DNA from: Salinibacterium sp. M195
GTDB taxonomy: Bacteria; Actinomycetota; Actinomycetes; Actinomycetales; Microbacteriaceae
Direction: 5' to 3'
NCBI RefSeq assembly: GCF_019443965.1
Contig: NZ_CP040814.1
Location: forward strand, 620,001-684,000
Length of the DNA stretch: 64,000 nt
The notes under the pieces are model-generated. The model had not been told where the DNA came from. It did no database searches and saw only the letters and a program-made list of their open reading frames with translations. The position numbers and the translations under genes were made by a program. Every line of letters begins with the position of its first letter. Position 1 is the first letter of the stretch. Below are positions 8,930-17,162 of this stretch, piece after piece.

Positions 8930-10081
8930 ATGAAGTTCACCAAACGCCGCACACTTGCGGCCGGAGCGTTTGCCGTAACGGCAGCGGTCCTCCTCGCAGC
9001 ATGCTCCACCGGCGATGGGGGTGACAGCGGTTCCTCTGGATCCTCTGACGACCTCACCGAAGTGAAGCTCCAACTCCAATGGCTACCTCAGGGACAGTTC
9101 GCCGGCTACTTTGCCGCAGCCGATCAGGGCTTCTTTGAAGAAGAGGGCCTTGACGTAGAGATCATCCCGTCGGGCGGCGACATCGTTCCGCAAGACGCTC
9201 TCGCTAATGGCGACGTCGACTACGCCGTTGCCTGGGTTCCCAAGGTTCTTGGCTCGATCGAGCAGGGCGCTAACCTCACCAATATCGCGCAGATTTTCCA
9301 GACATCTGGCACCCTCCAGGTGTCGTGGGCTGACTCGGGCATCGACTCTGTCGCTGACTTTGAAGGCAAGAAGATCGGTTCCTGGGGCTTCGGAAATGAG
9401 TGGGAAATCTTCGCGGCCATGGCTGCTGAAGGGCTCGACTCGTCGACCGTGCAGATCATTACGCAGGACTTCAACATGAACGCCTTCTTGCAGGGCGACA
9501 TCGACGCAGCTCAGGCGATGACGTACAACGAGTACGCTCAGCTGCTCGAATCAACCGATCCAGACACCGGTGAGCTGTACCAGCCTGAAGACTTCAACGT
9601 CATCAGCTACGAAGACACCGTTGGCGCCATGCTCCAGGATGCAATCTGGGCTGACACCGAGCGTCTCGACAGCGACGAGGACTACCAAGAGACCACGGTC
9701 AAGTTCCTCAAGGCTGTTGTTAAGGGCTGGATCTACTCGGCTGAGAACCCTGAATCTGCTGCCGAAGGTACTGTTGCTGCCGGCTCCGGTTGGGGCCCCA
9801 GCCACGAACTGTGGATGGTCAACGAAACCAACAAGCTGATCTGGCCGGCCGAAAACGGTATCGGCGTTATCGACGAAGCCGCCTGGGACCGCACCGTTGA
9901 CGGCGCCATCAGCGCTGTGAACGAGACAGGCGCTAGCCCCATCACGACCGAGCCGCCCGCTACGGCTTGGTCGAATGACTGGATCATGAAGGCCCTCGAA
10001 GAACTCGAGGCAGACGGAGTCGACACCACTGGTGCCGACTTCAGCCCGATCGACGTCACCCTCCTTGAGGGCGGCAACTAG
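8930..10081 (+). CDS. ABC substrate-binding lipoprotein (NMT1/THI5-like)
   Basis: A 383-residue exported lipoprotein. The signal peptide 'MKFTKRRTLAAGAFAVTA' leads to a lipobox 'LLAACS'. The mature part is NMT1/THI5-like: 'KLQLQWLPQGQFAGYFAAADQGFFEEEGLDVEI', 'GDVDYAVAWVPKVL' and 'IGSWGFGNEWEIF'. This family binds thiamin-precursor pyrimidines, riboflavin or related heterocycles. I prefer the ATG at 8930, preceded by GGAAGG, over an upstream in-frame GTG. Together with the two permeases and the ATPase it forms a complete importer next to pyrimidine-degrading enzymes. A strong hairpin follows the stop. Confidence 0.92.
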   Translation: MKFTKRRTLAAGAFAVTAAVLLAACSTGDGGDSGSSGSSDDLTEVKLQLQWLPQGQFAGYFAAADQGFFEEEGLDVEIIPSGGDIVPQDALANGDVDYAVAWVPKVLGSIEQGANLTNIAQIFQTSGTLQVSWADSGIDSVADFEGKKIGSWGFGNEWEIFAAMAAEGLDSSTVQIITQDFNMNAFLQGDIDAAQAMTYNEYAQLLESTDPDTGELYQPEDFNVISYEDTVGAMLQDAIWADTERLDSDEDYQETTVKFLKAVVKGWIYSAENPESAAEGTVAAGSGWGPSHELWMVNETNKLIWPAENGIGVIDEAAWDRTVDGAISAVNETGASPITTEPPATAWSNDWIMKALEELEADGVDTTGADFSPIDVTLLEGGN

Positions 10082-10101
10082 TCGAACTGAACAACCGCTA
10101 G

Positions 10102-10139
10102 GCGGATGCCGCCCTTACGCTTGTGAGGGCGGCATCCGC
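10102..10139 (+). terminator. Strong hairpin terminator after the importer genes
   Basis: A perfect 13-bp stem (GCGGATGCCGCCC and its complement) with a 12-base loop, followed by TTTGCTAG. It lies 20 bases after the substrate-binding protein stop, so it should end the importer transcript before the aminotransferase gene. Confidence 0.75.
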
Positions 10140-10196
10140 TTTGCTAGCAGCGCCGCAGTACAGCCTCAATTTCCCCGCATCGAAAGGCCTCGCGCC

Positions 10197-11528
10197 ATGA
10201 CTGAGCAGAACGCCACCGACCTCGATGCTTACGCGCTCGAGCTCGACCAGGCCCACATCTTTCACTCGTGGTCGGCGCAGACTCCGGCGCACGCCTCTGC
10301 CGTGAGTATTGAGAGCGGGCTCGGTTCTCGGGTCTGGGATCACGCCGGCAAAGAGTATCTCGACTTCTCGAGCCAGCACGTCAACGTGAATCTGGGACAC
10401 CAGCATCCGGCCCTGCTCGAAGCAATCCGGGTGCAGTCTCAGCTGCTCACGACGATCTCACCGCCCACCGCCAACATCACTCGGGGAGAGGCGGCTAAAC
10501 GGCTGGCGGCTGTCGCCCCCGAGGGTTTCAATCGCGTGTTCTTCACGAATGGCGGCTCGGATGCGAACGAAAATGCCATGCGGATGGCGCGGCTCTACAC
10601 GGGACGCGACAAGATTCTCTCGGCGTACCGCTCGTATCACGGCAACACCGGCAGCAGCATTGTGGCCACCGGTGACCCGCGCCGCATCCCGAACGAATTC
10701 GCCCGCGGGCACGTGCATTTTTTCGGGCCATACCTGTACCGCTCAGAGTTCTGGGCGACGACGCCCGAGCAAGAGAGCGAGCGTGCGCTGCAGCATTTGC
10801 GGCGCGTCATCGAGGCGGAAGGCGCACAGACGATTGCGGCCGTGCTGCTCGAACCGGTGCCGGGAACTCCGGGCATCCTGCTACCGCCGCCCGGCTATCT
10901 CGCCGGCGTGCGCGAACTGTGTAACGAGCACGGCATCCTGCTGATCTTCGACGAGGTCATGTGCGGCTTTGGTCGCACCGGCGAGTGGTTCGCGTTCGAC
11001 GCCTTCGATGCGCGGCCCGACCTCATCACCTTCGCTAAGGGAGTGAACTCCGGCTACGTCCCCGTTGGTGGCGTGATCATTGACGACCCCATTGCAGCCT
11101 TCTTCAACGATCGCGTGTTCCCTGGCGGGTTGACGTACTCGGGGCATCCGCTCGCCGCCGCCACGATTGTGGCATCGCTCGACACGATTGCCTCCGAGGG
11201 CATTCTCGAACACGTGCGCGACATTGGGGAGAACCACATCGGCCCTGCGCTGCTGGCGCTCGCCGAACGGCATGAGGCCATTGGTGAAGTGCGCGGGCGC
11301 GGAGTGTTCTGGGCGCTAGAGCTCGTCACTGACCGGGAGACCCGCGAACCCGTACCGGCCGCAACGATGGCGCGCATCCGGGCCGGCCTCGTTGAGCGCG
11401 GGCTGCTGCCCTTCGTGGCAGAAAACCGCCTCCACGTTCTGCCCCCGTGCGTTGTCACTCCCGCCGAAATCGCTGAGGCGATGGAGATCTATGACGCGGT
11501 GCTGACGGCCGAACTGTCGGGACCGTAA
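10197..11528 (+). CDS. Class III PLP aminotransferase, possibly beta-alanine/omega-amino acid
   Basis: A 443-residue fold-type I class III aminotransferase. Visible motifs: 'FSSQHVNVNLGHQHPALLEAI', 'FFTNGGSDANENAMRMAR', 'ILLIFDEVMCGFGRTGEWFA' (the Asp that binds the PLP ring nitrogen) and 'LITFAKGVNSGYVPVGGV' with the PLP lysine. The frame continues upstream, but ATG 10197 follows GAAAGG and starts the conserved part. The family includes omega-amino acid:pyruvate aminotransferases. Placed after a locus that would yield beta-alanine, it may turn beta-alanine into malonate semialdehyde; substrate choice is inference from context. Confidence 0.85.
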   Translation: MTEQNATDLDAYALELDQAHIFHSWSAQTPAHASAVSIESGLGSRVWDHAGKEYLDFSSQHVNVNLGHQHPALLEAIRVQSQLLTTISPPTANITRGEAAKRLAAVAPEGFNRVFFTNGGSDANENAMRMARLYTGRDKILSAYRSYHGNTGSSIVATGDPRRIPNEFARGHVHFFGPYLYRSEFWATTPEQESERALQHLRRVIEAEGAQTIAAVLLEPVPGTPGILLPPPGYLAGVRELCNEHGILLIFDEVMCGFGRTGEWFAFDAFDARPDLITFAKGVNSGYVPVGGVIIDDPIAAFFNDRVFPGGLTYSGHPLAAATIVASLDTIASEGILEHVRDIGENHIGPALLALAERHEAIGEVRGRGVFWALELVTDRETREPVPAATMARIRAGLVERGLLPFVAENRLHVLPPCVVTPAEIAEAMEIYDAVLTAELSGP

Positions 11529-11658
11529 CCAGGCCACGCTGGCACGATGTGCAATCACCAGAGGGGCGTACCCGGCCAATCACGGGAATCGCACAGGCGG
11601 ATGACCCAGAATCTGTGGAGGGCAGCCGGAGACCCACACTTTCAGAAGAGTAAGAGCA

Positions 11659-12144
11659 ATGACACCACTCAGCGCGGATCGCGTTCACCGTCGCGTTAAC
11701 GCTGCGCCGGCGCAACGCGCAGACTCCTCGTTCTCTCGCCTTGTGCGAGCGGCGTGGCAGCTTGTCGCTATGGCTTGCCTCGCGCTTGCGCTGATCGCCG
11801 GCATCGTGGCAATGCACTCGCTCGTCTCACCCACCTCGCATTCAGACATGGCGATGTCGGCCTCGATGTCGACGGGGAGCAGCGCCGCCGACCATTCAGC
11901 CCAGATCGGTTCTGTCACGTCTAGCCCGGATTGTGTCGGTTGTGGCGACGACGCTTCACTGGCTCTCATGTGGTGTGTGCTTGCGCTCCTCACCGTCTCA
12001 CTTCTCCTCGCAGCCCCCAAGCTGCTGCGGGGGTGGGGCCAGTACATTGAGCAGCGGTTGATCGCTCCTACGCCCTTCCCTCGACGGGCGCTCGCCGTAC
12101 CGCCGCGCCCCGATCTCACCACTCTCTGCATTAGTCGCACTTAA
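11659..12144 (+). CDS. DUF6153-like membrane protein
   Basis: A 161-residue protein with two hydrophobic segments (~33-52 and ~101-118). They are separated by a Met/His/Ser-rich extracytoplasmic stretch ('SHSDMAMSASMSTG.SAADHS') and a 'CVGCG' pair. This layout matches proteins called DUF6153 in actinobacteria, of unknown function. The next gene encodes a DUF305 lipoprotein, a common partner. Met- and His-rich loops suggest copper or silver contact, but that is inference. The start ATG has only a weak ribosome-binding site. Confidence 0.7.
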   Translation: MTPLSADRVHRRVNAAPAQRADSSFSRLVRAAWQLVAMACLALALIAGIVAMHSLVSPTSHSDMAMSASMSTGSSAADHSAQIGSVTSSPDCVGCGDDASLALMWCVLALLTVSLLLAAPKLLRGWGQYIEQRLIAPTPFPRRALAVPPRPDLTTLCISRT

Positions 12145-12192
12145 AAGACGCACTGTCGACTCAGCCTCGACGCGCCTTACGCGGGACCGTTC

Positions 12193-12216
12193 TGGTCACG
12201 CGTCTATTAGTGACCA
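12193..12216. promoter_or_regulatory. Inverted repeat upstream of the DUF305 gene
   Basis: Perfect 7-bp arms TGGTCAC/GTGACCA separated by 10 bases, ending 18 bases before the DUF305 start codon. The position and symmetry suggest an operator for a dimeric regulator, possibly a metal sensor. It could also be a small mRNA hairpin close to the ribosome-binding site. Confidence 0.45.
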
Positions 12217-12234
12217 ATTTGGAGAATTTTAGAG

Positions 12235-12825
12235 ATGAAGACTCGTTTCGCGGCGACCGCCGCAATTGCCCTGACCGCACTGCTCACGCTCTCGGGGTGT
12301 GCAAACGCTGCGACAGAATCTGGTCAAGGCGCCAACCCATCGCCGACCGACTCGGCATCATTCGCTGATGCGAACAACGCAGATGTCATGTTTACCGCAA
12401 TGATGATTCCGCACCATGAGCAGGCGGTTGAGATGGCCGACATGGTGCTCGTTAAGGAAGGCATTGACGAGCGTGTGGTCACGCTCGCCCAGGAGATCAA
12501 GGCGGCTCAAGGCCCTGAAATTGAACTCATGACTTCGTGGCTTGACGGCTGGGGTGTCGATGCGGCGGACGGCATGGGTGGCATGGACCACGGTGACGGA
12601 ATGATGAGTGGCTCCGACATGTCTGAGCTTGACGCTGCCAACGGGGATGACGCTTCGCGCTTGTTCCTCGAGCAGATGATCGTCCACCACGAAGGAGCGA
12701 TCGAGATGGCCGAGACGGAAATCGATGAGGGGCAAAACGCAGACGCTGTAGCGCTTGCTCAAGAGATCATCGATGCTCAAGCCGCCGAGATCACCATCAT
12801 GCAGGACATCATTAGCTCTCTGTAA
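12235..12825 (+). CDS. DUF305 (CopM-like) lipoprotein
   Basis: A 196-residue exported lipoprotein with lipobox 'LTLSGCA' and a DUF305 domain of the four-helix type. Two half-repeats carry the hallmark His pairs: 'MFTAMMIPHHEQAVEMADMV' and 'FLEQMIVHHEGAIEMAE'. A Met/His-rich linker 'GMGGMDHGDGMMSG' lies between. Cyanobacterial CopM of this family binds copper outside the membrane; metal binding here is inferred from the motifs. It follows the DUF6153 gene, and a hairpin after the stop separates it from the permease gene. Confidence 0.88.
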   Translation: MKTRFAATAAIALTALLTLSGCANAATESGQGANPSPTDSASFADANNADVMFTAMMIPHHEQAVEMADMVLVKEGIDERVVTLAQEIKAAQGPEIELMTSWLDGWGVDAADGMGGMDHGDGMMSGSDMSELDAANGDDASRLFLEQMIVHHEGAIEMAETEIDEGQNADAVALAQEIIDAQAAEITIMQDIISSL

Positions 12826-12868
12826 TGGCATGGGGGTCCGCCGTCTGCGGGTGGCGGACCCTTGCCAT
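12825..12868 (+). terminator. Hairpin terminator after the DUF305 gene
   Basis: A perfect 9-bp GC stem (GGGTCCGCC/GGCGGACCC), enclosed by a further pairing ATGGCA/TGCCAT. It begins at the DUF305 stop codon and lies 40 bases before the start of the next gene. Confidence 0.6.
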
Positions 12869-12907
12869 CGTGTATCGCTCAGTAGGGTGGGAACGGAAGG
12901 AAATCGC

Positions 12908-14191
12908 ATGGCTTCACGTACAGACAAAATCTCGCTCATGGGCTCAGTGTCATTGGGCACGGGGGTGATGATCGGCGCGGGAATCTTTGCCCTCGTTGGT
13001 CAGGTCGCAGAATTCGCCGGAGATTTCTTCCCCCTCGCTTTCTTGTTTGGCGCGATCGTCGCCGCAATCAGCTCGTACTCCTACGTGCGCTATTCCAGCG
13101 TGAATCCCTCCTCGGGCGGAATCGCGATGTTGTTGAAGGACGCCTATGGCCCCGGCGTCGCAGCTGGTTCGTTCTCGCTCTTCATGTATGTGTCGATGGT
13201 GGTGGCGGAGAGTCTTTTGGCGCGAACCTTCGGCACGTACCTGCTTCGCCCCTTCGGGCTGCAAGACTCCGTGATTCTGGTGCCGATACTCGGTGTCGCC
13301 GCAATCGCCACTGCCGCGATTGTGAACTTCATCGGCAATACGCTTGTCGAACGCTCGGCAACGATTACGGCAATCGCCAAGATCATCGGAATTGCCGTGC
13401 TCGCCATAGCGGGCCTGATTGGAGTCGCAGCGGGCGGAGACGGATTCTTGGCGAAGTCGTCGGGAGACTCACTCAACATTGTCGGGGTGCTGGCGGGAAC
13501 TACGCTGTGCGTTCTTGCTTATAAGGGCTTCACCACGATCACCAATCAGGGTGACGACATTCGTGACCCGAAACGAAACATCGCCCGCTCCATCCTTATT
13601 TCGCTGGCGATCTGCACCTTCTTGTACTTGCTGATCACGGTATCTGTGAGCTCGAGCATCGGGGCGAGCGGAGCTGTGGATGCTCGGAACTATGCTCTTG
13701 CGCAAGCGGCGGAGCCCTTCTTTGGGGCTTGGGGTGTTGGCATTACTGTCGCGATCGCCGTAGTGGCGACGCTCTCGGGGCTGCTGGCGAGTTTGTACTC
13801 GGTGTCGCGGCTTTACGCGATGCTGCAGGAAATGAAGCAGGCTCCCTCGTTGCCGAAATCGGTTCCGCATCAGCCCATGATCATCACGGCGGGTCTCGCT
13901 ATTCTCGTCACCGTATTTCTCGATCTCAGTCAGATCGCATCGATGGGCGTCTTCCTCTACTTGACGATGGATATGGCAGTGCAGTGGGGCGTCATCCGCC
14001 GACTGCGGGCCAAGATTGAGGCGCGAATCTGGCTTCCGGTGCTGACCATCGTGCTGGATCTCGCCATCCTGATTCCGTTCGCGGTGCTCAAAATCCAGAG
14101 CGATCTCTTTACGGTCATTGTCTCTGCTGTGGTGGCGACTGCCATTGTCGCGGCACAGGTAGTGACGGTTCGAAAGCGCTCGCAGAACTGA
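12908..14191 (+). CDS. APC-family amino acid permease
   Basis: A 427-residue membrane protein with about twelve hydrophobic helices. The start of the APC fold is clear: 'MGSVSLGTGVMIGAGIFALVGQVAEFAG', where the Gly-rich unwound part of helix 1 binds substrate. Further on, 'GFTTITNQGDDIRDPKRNIARSILISL' matches the cytoplasmic loop between helices 6 and 7. The ATG at 12908 follows GGAAGGAAAT and is preferred to upstream in-frame starts. The transported amino acid cannot be told. Its 3' end converges on the polyamine permease gene. Confidence 0.88.
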   Translation: MASRTDKISLMGSVSLGTGVMIGAGIFALVGQVAEFAGDFFPLAFLFGAIVAAISSYSYVRYSSVNPSSGGIAMLLKDAYGPGVAAGSFSLFMYVSMVVAESLLARTFGTYLLRPFGLQDSVILVPILGVAAIATAAIVNFIGNTLVERSATITAIAKIIGIAVLAIAGLIGVAAGGDGFLAKSSGDSLNIVGVLAGTTLCVLAYKGFTTITNQGDDIRDPKRNIARSILISLAICTFLYLLITVSVSSSIGASGAVDARNYALAQAAEPFFGAWGVGITVAIAVVATLSGLLASLYSVSRLYAMLQEMKQAPSLPKSVPHQPMIITAGLAILVTVFLDLSQIASMGVFLYLTMDMAVQWGVIRRLRAKIEARIWLPVLTIVLDLAILIPFAVLKIQSDLFTVIVSAVVATAIVAAQVVTVRKRSQN

Positions 14192-14216
14192 ACGGCTAGC
14201 CCGCGCCGGGCATCCG

Positions 14217-15029
14217 CTATTCGCGCTCGTCGGCTCCGCGGGCGAGGCGTTGCGAGACCCAGACGGGAATGAACGAGGCGAGAATCACGACGGTCGCGAC
14301 GACGTTGACGAGGGAGGCCTCGTTGGGGCGCGCCATCTGGTTCATGATCCAGAGCGGCAGGGTGTCGACACCGGGCGGGGCCGTGAAGATCGTGACGACA
14401 ACCTCGTCGAAGCTCAGTGCAAAAGCAAGAATCGCCCCGGCAACAAACGCGCTGCGAAACTGCGGGAACGTCACGAGGCGGAACGTCTGCAGCGGCGTTG
14501 CCCCGAGGTCACGGGAGGCTTCTTCGATGCTGGGGTTGATGCGGCGCAAACGGGCGAGCACGTTATTGAAGACCATGACGATGCAGAAGGTGCCGTGGGC
14601 GATGATCATGCCGAAGTATCCGACCTCAATACCGATCGGCTCGAGCACCTGGTTGTAGGTGTTGTTGAGGGCGACACCGGTCACGATGCCGGGCAGAGCG
14701 ATCGGCAGCACGACGAGCAAGTTGACGCTCTGCTTGCCGAAGAAGGTGTACCGCTGCAGGGCGAAGGCCACGAGCGTTCCGAGGATGAGCGCAATCGCGG
14801 TTGCGCCGAGGCCGACGATGACCGAGTTGAGCAGGGCAGCCCGGATGGGTTCGCTGACGAACGCCTTCTCCCACCAGACGGTGGAGAACTCGGTAATGGG
14901 CCAACTCGACAGGCGCGCGGCACTGAACGAGTTGATGACGACCAAGAACAGGGGGATGTACATGAACGCGAGGGAGATCGCGACGATAGTGCCGAGGGTG
15001 AACTTGGCGCCGAGGGAGAGTCTCAACAT
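14217..15029 (-). CDS. potC: Polyamine ABC transporter permease PotC-like
   Basis: A 270-residue permease with about six helices, including 'FMYIPLFLVVINSFSAARLSSWPITEFSTVWW' near the N-terminus and the EAA loop 'IEEASRDLGATPLQTFRLVTFPQFRSAFVAGAILAF'. These are typical of PotC/PotI spermidine-putrescine permeases. The first in-frame ATG giving a normal PotC start is at 15029; a longer reading to 15092 would run into potB. It follows potB by 7 bases and is the last gene of potA-D-B-C. Confidence 0.88.
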   Translation of the reverse strand: MLRLSLGAKFTLGTIVAISLAFMYIPLFLVVINSFSAARLSSWPITEFSTVWWEKAFVSEPIRAALLNSVIVGLGATAIALILGTLVAFALQRYTFFGKQSVNLLVVLPIALPGIVTGVALNNTYNQVLEPIGIEVGYFGMIIAHGTFCIVMVFNNVLARLRRINPSIEEASRDLGATPLQTFRLVTFPQFRSAFVAGAILAFALSFDEVVVTIFTAPPGVDTLPLWIMNQMARPNEASLVNVVATVVILASFIPVWVSQRLARGADERE

Positions 15030-15036
15030 GGCGGCA

Positions 15037-15864
15037 TCACATCCGTTCCAGTGCGCCAGTGCGTTGCACGCTGACGAGGTAAATGACAACAAAGGCGATC
15101 GGTACGAGCGAGAACGCGGCAGCGATCGGAGGGTTCAGGTTGATGTTCGAGGCGATGATGCTGCCGATCATCTGCGTTGAGCCACCCACAAATTTGGCGG
15201 CGATGTAGTCGCCGAGACTCAGGGAGAACGTGAAGATTGAGCCGGCGATGATGGCGGGCTTAATAAGAGGAAGCACAACGGTGCGGATCGTGAACCCGGC
15301 ACCAGCGCCAAGGTCTGACGACGCATCAAAGAGGTTCGGTGGCAGTTGACGGATCGCCGTGTACACCGGCACCGCCATATACGGCAGCCACAGGTAGGTG
15401 AGGGTCAGCACGACCGTGACGATGCTGAAGCCGGGGCCGCTGATGCCGAGGGGGCCGAGCATCGAGTTGAAGAAGCCTTCTTCGGTGAAGGTGATGCGCA
15501 TGGCCAGAATCTTCACGAGATAGCCAGCCCAGAGCGGGAGGGTGATCGCGACAGCAAGAATGGCGCGCAGTTTGGGCGAGGCGACTTTGGCCATGAAGAT
15601 GCCGAGCGGAACCGAGATCAGGATGCTCAACACGGTAACCGCGAGGGCGATGCCAAGGGTGCGAATCGAGGTCGAGGCGTAGGCGGGGTTCGCGATGATC
15701 TGCTCAAAGTTGCGCAGAGTGAACCCCGGCTTCACCTTGGAGGTGAAGGGGTCGGTCACCCAGAATGCCGTCACGAGAAGCATGACGAGCGAGAAGATGT
15801 AGATGCCGATGAGCCACAGCATGGGCAGCGCCAGTAGAGCCGAGAGTTGCGCGCGGCGATTCAT
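15037..15864 (-). CDS. potB: Polyamine ABC transporter permease PotB-like
   Basis: A 275-residue permease with six helices: 'LPMLWLIGIYIFSLVMLLVTAFW' at the N-terminus, and the EAA loop 'LFDASSDLGAGAGFTIRTVVLPLIKPAIIAGSIFTF'. It forms the channel with PotC. The start at 15864 gives the family's usual length; an upstream in-frame extension overlaps a hairpin and is unlikely to be translated. A strong hairpin lies between this gene and potD. Confidence 0.88.
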   Translation of the reverse strand: MNRRAQLSALLALPMLWLIGIYIFSLVMLLVTAFWVTDPFTSKVKPGFTLRNFEQIIANPAYASTSIRTLGIALAVTVLSILISVPLGIFMAKVASPKLRAILAVAITLPLWAGYLVKILAMRITFTEEGFFNSMLGPLGISGPGFSIVTVVLTLTYLWLPYMAVPVYTAIRQLPPNLFDASSDLGAGAGFTIRTVVLPLIKPAIIAGSIFTFSLSLGDYIAAKFVGGSTQMIGSIIASNINLNPPIAAAFSLVPIAFVVIYLVSVQRTGALERM

Positions 15865-15901
15865 GGGAGTCCGATCGATGAGTACTGAAGAAGAGAGGAT
15901 G

Positions 15902-15931
15902 AGGGGTGGGCAGGCGGGCCCGCCCACCCCT
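15902..15931 (-). terminator. Hairpin between potD and potB (partial terminator)
   Basis: Perfect 10-bp arms (AGGGGTGGGC and complement) with a GC-rich 10-base loop, located 8 bases after the potD stop and 37 before the potB start. On the minus strand it is followed by a pyrimidine-rich tract. In many importers a hairpin here lets the binding protein be made in excess over the permeases. Confidence 0.65.
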
Positions 15932-15939
15932 TTAGCTAG

Positions 15940-17118
15940 CTAGCCTTTTACGGAGAGCCAGGCATCCGTCCACTGCTGGAAGTTTGTGCAGGTGACGTCA
16001 GTGCGACCATCGATGCACTGCTCGATGGGGGTCGTCCAGAACCAGACGTTGCTGAAGTACTCTTCGTCGGTGGCGTTGAAGTATTCGCAGTGTGCTGCGG
16101 CTTCGTCGCTCGTCTCGCAGAAGGCAGCGTTGGCAGGAGCCATACCGAAGTTTGTGGCGATAGCGCCGTTCACTTCAGCTTCGCTCGTGTAGTCAACCCA
16201 GGCGTAGGCGCAGTTCGGCGACTTCGACTCGGCGGCGATCATCCACGCATCCGACCATCCGGTTGAGCCCTCTTCAGGCAGCACACTCTTGAACTTGTCG
16301 TCATCGGTGAGCTTGCGCAGGATCTCCCAGGAGGTTCCGAGAGCACTGGTGCCACCGGCGAACGAGGTGATCTGCGCGGCAGGGTCAGCCCAGTACTCGG
16401 AGACGATCTTGTTCTGCTGCTGGAGCAGGTCGATCGCAGCATCGAGCTGAGTCTGGTCAAGCGCATACGGGTTGGTGATGCCGAGGTCCGGCTCGTGAGC
16501 CATCAGGTACACGGCGGCGTCAGCGATGTAGATCGGTGCGTCGTACGCGATGATTTGACCGGCGTAGGGGCTGTCAGCTTCCCACGCAACATCCCAGCTC
16601 GTCGGTTCCTCGGTCACAACATCGCTGTTGTACTGAAGGATGTTGGCGCCGCGGCCGATCGGAACGCCATACGATTTTCCGTTGATGGTGTCATAGATCT
16701 GACCCTTCATGCCCTCAACGATGTCGTCACCGAAGTTGGGAACGAGGTCGAGGTTGATGGGCTGAACGTCGCCACCGGCAATGAGGCGAAGACTCGCGTC
16801 ACCCGAAGCGGAGACGATGTCGTAATCGCCGGTGCGCATGAGCTGAACCATCTCGTCGCTAGTTCCCGCAACGCGACGGTTGACCGTGCAGCCAGTTTCT
16901 GCGGTGAATCCGTCGGTCCAGGCTGGTTCAACAAAGCCACTCCACGCGACAATGTTGACTTCACTTTCCATCTCGCCCAACTCTTCGAGCATGGCGATAT
17001 CGGGAACGTCGATGCTGAGGCCGCCGGCAGCAGTGCCGTCAGCGTCAGCGGAACAGCCCGTGAGGGCGAGCGCGGCAACAGCGAGGAATGCTGCGCCGGT
17101 CATGATCTTGGATCTCAT
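15940..17118 (-). CDS. potD: Polyamine-binding lipoprotein PotD-like
   Basis: A 392-residue exported lipoprotein: signal 'MRSKIMTGAAFLAVAALALTG' with lipobox 'LALTGCS', then a PotD/PotF-type binding fold ('VNIVAWSGFVEPAWTDGFTAETGC', 'DYDIVSASGDASLRLI', 'ADDAYVD'-like C-terminal region). The start ATG is preceded by AAAGGAG. It binds putrescine or spermidine (family knowledge) and hands it to PotB/PotC. Its place in potA-D-B-C and the GABA-degrading genes 14-20 kb away suggest polyamines used as carbon and nitrogen source. Confidence 0.9.
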   Translation of the reverse strand: MRSKIMTGAAFLAVAALALTGCSADADGTAAGGLSIDVPDIAMLEELGEMESEVNIVAWSGFVEPAWTDGFTAETGCTVNRRVAGTSDEMVQLMRTGDYDIVSASGDASLRLIAGGDVQPINLDLVPNFGDDIVEGMKGQIYDTINGKSYGVPIGRGANILQYNSDVVTEEPTSWDVAWEADSPYAGQIIAYDAPIYIADAAVYLMAHEPDLGITNPYALDQTQLDAAIDLLQQQNKIVSEYWADPAAQITSFAGGTSALGTSWEILRKLTDDDKFKSVLPEEGSTGWSDAWMIAAESKSPNCAYAWVDYTSEAEVNGAIATNFGMAPANAAFCETSDEAAAHCEYFNATDEEYFSNVWFWTTPIEQCIDGRTDVTCTNFQQWTDAWLSVKG

Positions 17119-17162
17119 GGTGACTCCTTTGTGTGATTGGTGTGTGTTGCAGGGGTGATCTG

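Noticed and set aside
14250..15074. A 274-codon plus-strand frame over potC
   Set aside because: It is antisense to a clear PotC permease, strongly charged, and without domain similarity that I recognise.
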